Source of the DNA: Clostridium fallax
Lineage (GTDB): Bacteria; Bacillota; Clostridia; Clostridiales; Clostridiaceae
Direction of reading: 5' to 3'
Length of the DNA stretch: 29,853 nt
NCBI RefSeq assembly: GCF_900129365.1
Contig: NZ_FQVM01000030.1
Coordinates: forward strand, 1-29,853
Part shown: positions 23,770 to 29,853 of the stretch, piece after piece
Layout of the letters: each line of letters opens with the position of its first letter
How positions within the stretch are numbered: the first letter of the stretch is position 1
Translations under genes and position numbers: made by a program
The notes under the pieces: generated by a model
Seen by the model: only the letters and a program-made list of their open reading frames with translations
Told to the model about the DNA's origin: nothing
Databases searched by the model: none

Positions 23770-24569
23770 TGAAAGTTAAAGAGTTAGAGAAAGTTTTAGA
23801 AAATATAGTACCAGCTAATCTTAAAGAAAGCTACGATAATGTAGGACTAATGGTAGGGGATAGAGAAGCTGAAGTAAATAAGGTACTATTAGCTTTAGAT
23901 TGTACTTTAGATGTTATAGAAGAAGGAAAAAAGGAGAATGTAGATATTATAATAACTCACCATCCTTTATTATTTAAAAAACCATCTACTATAACTACAG
24001 ATACATTATTAGGTAAGAAAATAATAGAACTTATAAAAAATAATATAAATCTATACAGCCTTCATACCAACTTAGATTCTGTGCAAAATGGGATGAATGA
24101 TACAATAGTTAGTTTATTAGGTTTTAAATCTTCTAAAATTATAGAAAAGTCATCTCAAGATGAAAATGCTGGAATTGGGAGAATAGTGAATTTAGATAAG
24201 GAAATTACCCTAAAAGATGTTATAGATATAGTGAAAGATAAATTAAAAATAAAAGATTTAAGATATGCAGGAAATTTAGAAAAGAAAATAAAAACTATAG
24301 CTATTATAAATGGGAGTGGTCAAGATTTCTTTAATAAAGCTAAGTATTTAGGAGCAGACTGTATTATAACAGGTGATACTACTTATCATTTTGTTAGTGA
24401 TTTTAAAGAAATGAAAATAGGTATAATAGATATAGGACATTTTGGGTCAGAATGGATAACATTTTTAGAAGTAGCCAAAAATCTTATAATCAAAGAATTA
24501 AAAGATAAGGACTCTAATTTAGAGTTTTTAATATCTAAAAAGACCAAAGATCCATATAACTTTATATAA
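23769..24569 (+). CDS. Nif3-like dinuclear metal centre protein (YqfO type)
   Basis: 266-residue member of the NIF3/DUF34 family, which forms a hexameric ring with two metals per monomer. Metal ligands are visible in IITHHPLLF (two His), SLHTNLD and the C-terminal DIGHFGSEW with a late Glu (FLEVA). It lacks the extra central domain found in the longer Bacillus YqfO. Biochemical role is not settled; links to GTP cyclohydrolase and metal handling have been suggested. Two adjacent ATGs (23766, 23769) are possible; the second is favoured by spacing from AAGGAG at 23755-23760. Confidence 0.9.
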   Translation: MKVKELEKVLENIVPANLKESYDNVGLMVGDREAEVNKVLLALDCTLDVIEEGKKENVDIIITHHPLLFKKPSTITTDTLLGKKIIELIKNNINLYSLHTNLDSVQNGMNDTIVSLLGFKSSKIIEKSSQDENAGIGRIVNLDKEITLKDVIDIVKDKLKIKDLRYAGNLEKKIKTIAIINGSGQDFFNKAKYLGADCIITGDTTYHFVSDFKEMKIGIIDIGHFGSEWITFLEVAKNLIIKELKDKDSNLEFLISKKTKDPYNFI

Positions 24570-24610
24570 CTTTAGTAACATTTCATAAAAAACAATAGGT
24601 TAAATTTTAG

Positions 24611-24727
24611 ATAGCACCAAAATTTATTCATATTATAGTTAAATTATAAAACTGTCTTTCAATAACTGTAGTTTGGTTTTATAATATAATAAGTTTTAAT
24701 ATGATAAATTAGTGCTATTTTTTTATT
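24611..24727 (+). repeat. Long imperfect hairpin ending in a T-tract, before the MATE gene
   Basis: An imperfect inverted repeat of about 108 bases. Collinear paired blocks are ATAGCAC/GTGCTAT (24611-24617 with 24712-24718), TTTAT/ATAAA (24623-24627 with 24704-24708), TATTATA/TATAATA-type arms, and ATTATAAAAC/GTTTTATAAT (24643-24652 with 24676-24685), with a loop near 24653-24675. A T-run follows (24718-24724). A TATAAT (24680-24685) lies in the 3' half. It may be the nif3 terminator, an attenuator for the MATE gene, or a small non-autonomous element. Confidence 0.5.
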
Positions 24728-24743
24728 TTATGGGGGGGATGGT

Positions 24744-26093
24744 TTGAGCAATCTAAGTTTAAATTATAAGAAAAAATTATTAAGATTAAGTTGGCCTATA
24801 TTTATTGAAAGTTTATTATTTATGTTATTAGGTAGTGTAGATACATTTATGCTTAGTAAGTATTCAGATAACTCAGTAGCGGCTGTTGGAGTATCTAATC
24901 AACTAATAGGATTTATAAATTTAACCTTTGCCATAATAACAACAGGTACAGCTATTTTATGTGCTCAATATATAGGAGCTAAAGATAATGAAAAGGTATC
25001 AAAAGTTTCTATGGTATCTTTAATTTTTAATGGATTTTTAGGTGTAGTTTTAAGTTTAGCTTTAGTGTTCTTTGCAAAATCAATATTAAATATAATGAAT
25101 ATAGGACACGAGTTAATGGATTTTAGCAAAAGTTACTTAATAATAGTTGGTGGGGCATCTTTTGCACAAGCTTTATCAATGACTGTTGGAGCAATACTTA
25201 GAAGTCAAGGTTATACTAAAATAACTATGTATATAACTATAGGAGTAAATATTTTAAATATTATTGGAGACTATGCTTTAATATTTGGTAAATTAGGATT
25301 ACCTTCTCTGGGGGTAACAGGTGCTGCTCTATCTACAGCTATAAGTAAGATAGTAGCTTTAATAATAGCTATCTATATATTATTTAAATATATAGATAAA
25401 AATTTAAAGATAAACTTAATAAAACCCTTTCCAGTAGATATATTAAAACAATTACTAAAAATTGGAGTACCAAGTGCTGGAGAACAAATTGCATATAATA
25501 CGTCACAAATTGCTATAACTTATTTTATAAATATGATAGGGGTAACAGCTCTAACAACTAAGGCTTATGTTAGCAATATTGTTATAGTAACTTTTGTCTT
25601 TTCAGTAGCTATAGCCCAAGGAACAAGTATTTTAGTAGGAAATCTAGTTGGAAAAGAAGAGAAAGAAAAAGCATATACTCTTTGTTTTTATAGTTTAAAA
25701 TTATCCACTGGAATTACTTTTATTTTATCTACTTTATGCATAATCTTTAGTAAGCCTCTTTTAGGAATATTTACATCAGATCCTAATATACTATCTTTAG
25801 GTTTTAAAGTTCTTGTAGTAGATTGGTTTTTAGAATTTGGAAGAATGGCTAATATAATTATAATTAATTCTTTAAGAGCAGCAGGAGATGTAAAGTTTCC
25901 AGTATATTGCGGTATAGTTTCTATGTGGGGAATTTCTGTTGTAATGTCTCATATATTAGGAATAAAATTAGGATTAGGGCTTGTTGGCGTTTGGATATCC
26001 TTTGCAATGGATGAGATAATAAGAGGAATTCTAATGTATATGAGATGGAAAACAAAAAAATGGCAACAAATAAGTTTAATTTATTCTAGATAA
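24744..26093 (+). CDS. MATE-family efflux transporter
   Basis: Cation-coupled multidrug or metabolite exporter of the MATE (NorM/DinF) family. 449 residues with twelve hydrophobic segments in two similar halves. First helix WPIFIESLLFMLLGSVDTFML contains the conserved PxxxE/D and the VDTFM motif typical of the family; second half starts KIGVPSAGEQIAYNTSQ and has AQGTSILVGNLVG (matching GTAILCAQYIG of the first half). The TTG at 24744 is the only good start and is preceded by a G-rich ribosome binding site that includes seven G in a row. Substrate unknown. Not coupled to the neighbours; followed by the preQ1 leader. Confidence 0.92.
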   Translation: MSNLSLNYKKKLLRLSWPIFIESLLFMLLGSVDTFMLSKYSDNSVAAVGVSNQLIGFINLTFAIITTGTAILCAQYIGAKDNEKVSKVSMVSLIFNGFLGVVLSLALVFFAKSILNIMNIGHELMDFSKSYLIIVGGASFAQALSMTVGAILRSQGYTKITMYITIGVNILNIIGDYALIFGKLGLPSLGVTGAALSTAISKIVALIIAIYILFKYIDKNLKINLIKPFPVDILKQLLKIGVPSAGEQIAYNTSQIAITYFINMIGVTALTTKAYVSNIVIVTFVFSVAIAQGTSILVGNLVGKEEKEKAYTLCFYSLKLSTGITFILSTLCIIFSKPLLGIFTSDPNILSLGFKVLVVDWFLEFGRMANIIIINSLRAAGDVKFPVYCGIVSMWGISVVMSHILGIKLGLGLVGVWISFAMDEIIRGILMYMRWKTKKWQQISLIYSR

Positions 26094-26097
26094 GAAT

Positions 26098-26126
26098 TTG
26101 ATTTAAAAATTTAATAGTGATAATAT
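26098..26126 (+). promoter_or_regulatory. Candidate promoter of the queuosine salvage operon
   Basis: TTGATT (26098-26103), 17-base spacer, TAATAT (26121-26126); an alternative -10 is GATAAT at 26119-26124. It lies about 35 bases before the riboswitch aptamer, which suits a transcript starting near 26133. Matches are only moderate. Confidence 0.4.
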
Positions 26127-26160
26127 ATAAACATAACTAAATAAATCACAGATATTGTGA

Positions 26161-26195
26161 AGAGGTTCGTAACCATCCCTCTATAAAAAACTAGG
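26161..26195 (+). ncRNA. PreQ1-I riboswitch aptamer
   Basis: P1 stem AGAGG (26161-26165) pairs with CCTCT (26178-26182) around the loop TTCGTAACCATC, followed by the A-rich tail ATAAAAAACTAGG (26183-26195). This is the preQ1 class I layout: a small hairpin and an A-rich single strand whose end (AGG) pairs back with the loop cytosines (CC at 26173-26174) to form the H-type pseudoknot around the ligand. The stem and tail match the Bacillus queC leader closely and the GTAACC loop resembles the T. tengcongensis aptamer. It precedes genes for queuosine salvage, which supports the call. Confidence 0.85.
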
Positions 26196-26215
26196 AATTT
26201 TTTAAAGTGTATTTA

Positions 26216-26242
26216 AGTCGCCCTAGTGCGGCTTTTTATTTT
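26216..26242 (+). terminator. Riboswitch-controlled terminator
   Basis: Stem AGTCGC/GCGGCT (26216-26221 with 26228-26233, one wobble) and T-rich tail 26233-26242. Its loop CCTAGT (26222-26227) is perfectly complementary to ACTAGG (26190-26195) at the end of the aptamer tail. Ligand binding would hold the tail in the pseudoknot and let the terminator form; without ligand the tail can pair with the terminator loop and disrupt it. This is an OFF switch by preQ1, inferred from pairing. Confidence 0.75.
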
Positions 26243-26281
26243 GATTTCTTTAAAATTATGATACTTTAAATTAATTTTTAG

Positions 26282-26311
26282 AAAGGATAGAGAGGAATCT
26301 ATCCTTTTTTT
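26282..26311 (+). terminator. Second terminator-like hairpin before queK
   Basis: A perfect 9-bp stem AAAGGATAG/CTATCCTTT (26282-26290 with 26299-26307, 8-base loop) with seven T (26305-26311). It has all marks of an intrinsic terminator, but it lies between the riboswitch terminator and the first gene. Either there is further control or the operon also starts downstream of it (AT-rich 26312-26350, no clear promoter). Confidence 0.75.
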
Positions 26312-26373
26312 ATATTATAAATAAAATTTTAAAACACATTTATAAAAATAGAAATTAGGGAGGAGAATTTAAA

Positions 26374-27351
26374 ATGGAGAGAAGAAAAGTAATAATAGAT
26401 TGCGACCCAGGTATAGATGATGCTTTAGCTATAATGTTAGCTTTATCTTCTAAAGAAATAGAGGTTATAGGAATAACAATAGTTTCTGGAAATGTTAGGG
26501 TAGAAAAAGGATATAAAAATGCTTTGAAGATTTTAAATAAAATGAATAGATTAGATATTCCAGTATATGTTGGGGAAAAAGTTCCTTTAGTTAGAGAACT
26601 TATTACAGCAGAAGATACTCATGGAGAAGATGGTCTTGGGGAAACTTATTTTGAAGAAATAGAGGTTAAAAAACTTAGAGAAAATGCAGTAGATTTCATA
26701 TTAAAAACATTAGAAAAAAATAAAAAAGATACTGTATCAATAATTGCTTTAGGACCTTTAACTAATTTGGCAAAGGCTATTCAAAAGGATAAAGAAGTTT
26801 TTAATAAAGCAAAAGAGATTGTTTCTATGGGAGGAACATATAAAAGTCATGGCAACTGTTCTCCAGTGGCTGAATTTAATTATTGGGTAGACCCACATAG
26901 TGTTAGACATATATTTCATAATATAAAAATTCCTTTTTTTATGGTAGGACTTGATGTAACTAGAAAATGTGTATTAACACCAAACTATATTGAACTTTTA
27001 AGACAATTTAAAGATGAAAAAGCAGATTTTATTGTTGATATAACAAGGTTTTATGTAGACTTTCATTGGAAGCAAGAGAGAACTTTAGGTTGCGTAATTA
27101 ATGATCCCTTAGCAGTAGAATATTTTATTAATAGGGATGTTTGTAAAGGCTTTTATAGTTATGTAGATGTAGTTACAGAAGGTATAGCAATAGGACAAAC
27201 GATTGTAGATAAAGAAAACTTTTATAAAAGAAATCCTAATTGCTTTGTACTTACAGAGGTTGATAATAAATATTTTATGAAAGATTTCTTAAAGAGAATT
27301 TTTAAGGACAAAGTAGAAGATATTGATTTAATTTTTAATAACAATTTATAA
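26374..27351 (+). CDS. queK: Nucleoside hydrolase, likely queuosine hydrolase QueK
   Basis: Inosine-uridine nucleoside hydrolase (IUNH) family, 325 residues, cytosolic. The calcium site DCDPGIDDALAI is at residues 9-20 (D9, D11, D15, D16); HGEDGLGE, GPLTNLAKAI, the EFNYWVDPHSV segment and NDPLAVEYF complete the active site. General purine or pyrimidine salvage would be the default reading, but the preQ1 riboswitch, the ECF S-component and the radical SAM gene behind it match the QueK-QrtT-QueL set of Clostridioides difficile, in which QueK splits queuosine into queuine and ribose. Assignment is by context; specificity cannot be read from sequence. RBS GGGAGGAG 8-9 bases before ATG. Confidence 0.8.
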   Translation: MERRKVIIDCDPGIDDALAIMLALSSKEIEVIGITIVSGNVRVEKGYKNALKILNKMNRLDIPVYVGEKVPLVRELITAEDTHGEDGLGETYFEEIEVKKLRENAVDFILKTLEKNKKDTVSIIALGPLTNLAKAIQKDKEVFNKAKEIVSMGGTYKSHGNCSPVAEFNYWVDPHSVRHIFHNIKIPFFMVGLDVTRKCVLTPNYIELLRQFKDEKADFIVDITRFYVDFHWKQERTLGCVINDPLAVEYFINRDVCKGFYSYVDVVTEGIAIGQTIVDKENFYKRNPNCFVLTEVDNKYFMKDFLKRIFKDKVEDIDLIFNNNL

Positions 27352-27370
27352 TTAGATAGGAGGAAACCTT

Positions 27371-27955
27371 GTGAAAAAATTAAATACTTTAAAAATAGCT
27401 ATAATAGGAATTGGAATAGCTTTAAATATAGTAGGAGCTTTTATAGCATTAAATTTAAGATTACCTATTTACTTAGATTCTTTAGGAACTATAATGGTGA
27501 GTTTTTTGCTTGGACCATTTTATGGAGTAATAACAGGATTATTAGGCAGTATTACAAGTGGAATAACCTTTGATATATATTCATTATATTTTGCACCAGT
27601 TCAAATTTTTACTGGATTTTTATTCGGTGTATTATTTAAAAAGAATATATTTAAAGGCAAAAATTTATTTTTAGGAGTATTTATAGGAACAATATTTGTA
27701 AGTTTTATAGGTGCAGTGATAACAGCATTTGTGTTTGGAGGTTTTACTTCATCAGGATCTAGTTATATATTAATTATATTAAAGAATTTAGGAGTAAATC
27801 CAGTTTTGAGTGCTTTTATAGTACAATTTGTAACAGATTATTGTGATAAATTAGTAGCAACTATTTTGATGATAAAAGTTGTGAATTTAGTTCCGAATAG
27901 CATAAAACAAAAGCTATATGATAATAATTTAAACCATAATCATATAAAAGCTTAA
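27371..27955 (+). CDS. qrtT: ECF transporter S-component, likely QrtT (queuosine/queuine uptake)
   Basis: 194-residue membrane protein with about six hydrophobic segments. The pattern NLRLPIYLDSLGTIMVSFLLGPFYG then GVITGLLGS is typical of S-components of energy-coupling factor transporters (a proline-loop-LDxxGT motif). The T and A subunits are not in the window, as expected for a group II ECF system with a shared module. Between queK and queL (gaps of 19 and 22 bases) it fits QrtT, the queuosine/queuine S-component. GTG start with AGGAGG 7 bases away. Confidence 0.8.
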   Translation: MKKLNTLKIAIIGIGIALNIVGAFIALNLRLPIYLDSLGTIMVSFLLGPFYGVITGLLGSITSGITFDIYSLYFAPVQIFTGFLFGVLFKKNIFKGKNLFLGVFIGTIFVSFIGAVITAFVFGGFTSSGSSYILIILKNLGVNPVLSAFIVQFVTDYCDKLVATILMIKVVNLVPNSIKQKLYDNNLNHNHIKA

Positions 27956-27977
27956 CTTAAGAAGAGTAGGTGAAATT

Positions 27978-28667
27978 TTGAATAGATATAGCGAAATTAC
28001 AAATAAAAATCAAAGAGAAATAGTACTTTTAAAAGGACACCCTTGTATTTGGGGAAAATGCACCTTTTGTGATTATATAAGTGATAATTCAAATAATGAA
28101 GAAGAGATGAATAAAACAAATATAGAAGTTTTAAAAAATATAACAGGAAAGTATGAAGTTTTAGAGGTTATAAATTCTGGTAGTTGCTTTGAACTTCCTA
28201 AAGAAACCTTAATAGAGGTTAAAAAAGTTATAAAAGATAAAAAGATAAAAAAACTTTTTTTAGAAAGTCATTGGTGTTACAGAAATAGGCTAAAAGAAAT
28301 GGAAGAGTTTTTTGGAATTCCTATAGTATTTAAAATAGGAGTTGAAAGCTTTGATAATGACTTTAGAAATAATTTCTTAAATAAGAATGCTAGATTTAAT
28401 GATTATAAAGAAGTAAAAAAATACTTTCAATCTATTTGCTTAATGGTTGGTATTAAGGGCCAAACAAAAGAAATGATAAAAAATGATATAGATATAGTAT
28501 TAAATAACTTTCCATATGGAACAATAAATATATATACGGAAAATACCACTAAAATAAAAAGGGATGAGGAGTTAATAAAGTGGTTTGAAGATGAATATAG
28601 ATATTTAGAGAACAATGAAAGTATAGAAGTACTATTTGAAAATACAGATTTCGGAGTTGGTGATTAA
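27978..28667 (+). CDS. queL: Radical SAM protein, likely queuine lyase QueL
   Basis: 229 residues. The cluster motif is CIWGKCTFC (C23, C28, C31), a CX4CX2C spacing rather than the classical CX3CX2C, followed by DYISDN; the rest shows radical SAM barrel features such as EVINSGSCFELP, KKLFLESHWCYR and VFKIGVESFDNDFRNNFL. In C. difficile QueL releases preQ1 from queuine by cutting the cyclopentenediol. Being shorter than most radical SAM enzymes and the last gene of the set fits that reading. TTG start with AGGTG close upstream. Specificity is inferred from the operon. Confidence 0.78.
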   Translation: MNRYSEITNKNQREIVLLKGHPCIWGKCTFCDYISDNSNNEEEMNKTNIEVLKNITGKYEVLEVINSGSCFELPKETLIEVKKVIKDKKIKKLFLESHWCYRNRLKEMEEFFGIPIVFKIGVESFDNDFRNNFLNKNARFNDYKEVKKYFQSICLMVGIKGQTKEMIKNDIDIVLNNFPYGTINIYTENTTKIKRDEELIKWFEDEYRYLENNESIEVLFENTDFGVGD

Positions 28668-28744
28668 AAATTTTATTTAATTACTGACTATATTATTTGT
28701 TCTCTCATAAAATATAATAATGAGCAATAATAGGAGTTAGTAAT

Positions 28745-29035
28745 GTGAGTAAAAAAAGAAAGAAAAATAATAATTCAAATAAAAACATAGATGGAATAGT
28801 TAATGACTTTAAAAAAGTAGGATATGATTTAAGAAAAATGTATAAAAGCCATATGAAAAAAAGTTATGATTTAAATAAAAATTTTAGATCATTAAAAGAA
28901 AGAAAAGATGCAAAGTTTATGGCTACAATTTTAATCATAGTCACTATTTTTATACTTATTTTAAGTAGAGTTGGAATACCTATTGCAATAATATTACTTT
29001 TAATAATATTTTTTATGTTAGTTGATGATAAATAA
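28745..29035 (+). CDS. Small membrane protein of unknown function
   Basis: 96 residues: a basic, Asn-rich N-terminus (MSKKRKKNNNSNKN), a charged helical stretch with regular Lys/Arg (about 17-58), then two hydrophobic helices separated by RVGIP (about 60-76 and 80-93), ending DDK. No family recognised. GTG at 28745 has AGGAG 8 bases upstream. It is 77 bases after queL with no terminator between, so it may be read from the same transcript, though TATAAT at 28713-28718 suggests its own promoter with a poor -35. Not evidently linked to queuosine. Confidence 0.6.
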   Translation: MSKKRKKNNNSNKNIDGIVNDFKKVGYDLRKMYKSHMKKSYDLNKNFRSLKERKDAKFMATILIIVTIFILILSRVGIPIAIILLLIIFFMLVDDK

Positions 29036-29342
29036 TTATATTCTTACTTATAAATAAGCTCAAATTAAGAAAGAATAGCGTTTTTAATAGGCTTTTCTTT
29101 AAATATTGTGAAGTAAGCTTAAGCAACAAAGAGATAACTTAAACTACTATTATTATTAAAGTAATATACTATAAGATATTACTTTAAACAAAAACTATTA
29201 TTTTAAAATAGTATAATATTTTAAATAAGATAATAAATAAAACCCTATATAATTCACATTATAAAATTAATACAAAAAGCAAATAAATTTCTAAAATTTA
29301 ATAGAATTTCATTTATTGGAAAAATAAAATATTAATATTTGT
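29036..29342. other. AT-rich gene-free stretch with hairpin, before rnpB
   Basis: No gene seen on either strand. It holds a perfect 11-bp inverted repeat (29157-29167 with 29176-29186, 8-base loop) without a T-tract, and a shorter AT-only inverted repeat near 29194-29212. Some may end the preceding transcript. Otherwise no feature is supported. Confidence 0.5.
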
Positions 29343-29371
29343 TTGCAAAATTTAATTTAATATGTTAATAT
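29343..29371 (+). promoter_or_regulatory. Candidate promoter of rnpB
   Basis: TTGCAA (29343-29348), 17-base spacer, TAATAT (29366-29371). The start expected 7 bases later (29378) agrees with the 5' end of the RNase P RNA. Confidence 0.5.
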
Positions 29372-29378
29372 AAATCTT

Positions 29379-29718
29379 GCGAGTAAGCCAGACAATCGCT
29401 GCTGAATTTATTCAGGAGAGGAAAGTCCGAGCTCCATAGGGCAGGGTGCTGGTTAACGGCCAGTGGAGGCGACTCTAAGGATAGTGCAACAGAAATAAAC
29501 CGCCTATTTATAGGTAAGGGTGGAACGGTGAGGTAAGAGCTCACCAGCGTATAGGTGACTATACGGCTATGTAAACCCCACTTGGAGCAAGACCGAATAG
29601 AGAGACATTATGGGGCTGCCCGTCCCGTCTCTGGGTGTGTCGCTTGAGCCTATGAGCAATCATAGGCCTAGATAGATGATTGTCAAATACAGAACTCGGC
29701 TTATAGACTTATCTCGTA
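29379..29718 (+). ncRNA. rnpB: RNase P RNA
   Basis: The catalytic RNA of RNase P, which trims tRNA 5' leaders. Conserved core elements are clear: GAGGAAAGTCCGAGCTCC at 29416-29433, GGGCAGGGTGCTGG, the P4 strand GCAACAGAAA, the GGGTGGAACGGTG segment, the 3' core ACAGAACTCGGCTTAT at 29690-29705 and GATAGATGATTGTC before it. The ends pair as P1 (GCGAG-TAAG near 29379-29387 with CTTATCTCGT near 29708-29717). About 340 bases. Ends are set by pairing, uncertain by a few bases. Structural class (A or B) not worked out. Confidence 0.95.
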
Positions 29719-29723
29719 TATGG

Positions 29724-29760
29724 AAAACACTAGGTTAATGCCTAGTGTTTTTCTTTTTTT
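29724..29760 (+). terminator. Terminator of rnpB
   Basis: A perfect 11-bp stem (29724-29734 with 29741-29751, 6-base loop) containing CACTAGG/CCTAGTG, and a T-rich tail to 29760. Confidence 0.9.
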
Positions 29761-29853
29761 GCGTTGAAAACCACTGGCTATGCCAGTGGATAAAAAGGCT
29801 TTAGCTCTGAAGAAAAAAAGAACTCCTATGATAAAATGAAATCGACTGACAAT
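29761..29853 (+). mobile_element. IS200/IS605-type element, left end (cut by window edge)
   Basis: Directly after the rnpB terminator comes the hairpin CCACTGGC-TAT-GCCAGTGG (29771-29778 with 29782-29789), a perfect 8-bp stem with 3-base loop, then AAAAAGGCTTTAGCTCTGAA. Small subterminal hairpins of this kind are the recognition structures of IS200/IS605 TnpA. The exact left end, probably in the T-run or within GCGTTGAAAA, is not certain. Confidence 0.6.
29836..29853 (+). CDS. Start of an IS200-type TnpA transposase (partial)
   Basis: The last six codons of the window read MKSTDN, which fits the beginning of IS200-type Y1 transposases that continue with a NSLSHT-type segment. Only the position after the hairpin and these six codons support it. 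The ribosome binding site is poor, as is usual for IS200, whose tnpA expression is kept low. Confidence 0.45.

Noticed and set aside
26151..26245. Purine or T-box leader
   Set aside because: There is no purine-aptamer three-way junction and no T-box sequence (GGTGG-type); the stem, loop and A-rich tail fit preQ1-I.
29157..29186. Intrinsic terminator in the gap before rnpB
   Set aside because: The 11-bp stem is almost all A-T and has no T-tract after it; kept only as an inverted repeat.
1..29853. CRISPR array, tRNA genes or prophage in the window
   Set aside because: No regularly spaced direct repeats, tRNA cloverleaf sequences or phage structural genes were seen on either strand.

Overview
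The window is very AT-rich, with short intergenic gaps, strong purine-rich ribosome binding sites and A/T-ending codons. Together with sporulation genes (yqfC, yqfD, a CotS-family kinase) and the clostridial order of housekeeping genes, this points to a Clostridium sensu stricto chromosome of the C. perfringens/C. tertium type. The species cannot be fixed from sequence alone. Almost everything reads on the + strand; the only real minus-strand gene is the CotS-like kinase.

Layout. (1) 1-820: the right end of an IS3-family element abuts a LacI-family regulator that has lost its DNA-binding half. (2) 873-5299: prmA-rsmE-mtaB, then hinT, then rpsU-yqeY with a strong sigma-A promoter and two tandem terminators. 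(3) 5431-10250: yqfC-yqfD (sporulation), the 7TM-HD c-di-AMP phosphodiesterase pgpH, ybeY and a DgkA-PAP2 fusion. (4) 10624-12896: era, recO with a non-standard start, and a DUF4342 protein. (5) 12952-16566: a CcpN-type HTH-CBS regulator next to pyruvate phosphate dikinase. (6) 16576-22064: CotS-like kinase (minus), dgt, dnaG, and the primary sigma factor rpoD. (7) 22146-24569: a PH-domain membrane protein, trmK and a Nif3-family protein. (8) 24611-26093: a long hairpin leader and a MATE efflux protein. (9) 26098-28667: a preQ1-I riboswitch with terminator, followed by a nucleoside hydrolase, an ECF S-component and a radical SAM protein that match the QueK-QrtT-QueL queuine salvage system described in Clostridioides difficile. 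(10) 28745-29760: a small membrane protein and RNase P RNA. (11) 29761-29853: the left end of an IS200/IS605-type element with the first codons of tnpA.

How it works together. Most of the window is information processing: ribosome and tRNA modification (prmA, rsmE, mtaB, ybeY, trmK), ribosome assembly (era, rpsU), replication and transcription start (dnaG, rpoD), and dNTP and c-di-AMP control. The most interesting unit is region 9. Queuosine or queuine is imported (QrtT), the nucleoside is cut to queuine (QueK), queuine is converted to preQ1 (QueL), and preQ1 feeds back on the leader by transcription termination. A second intrinsic terminator lies between that riboswitch and the first gene and is not explained by the riboswitch alone. 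Two further leaders (before the CcpN-like gene and before the MATE gene) form long nested inverted repeats that end in a T-tract just before the ribosome binding site.
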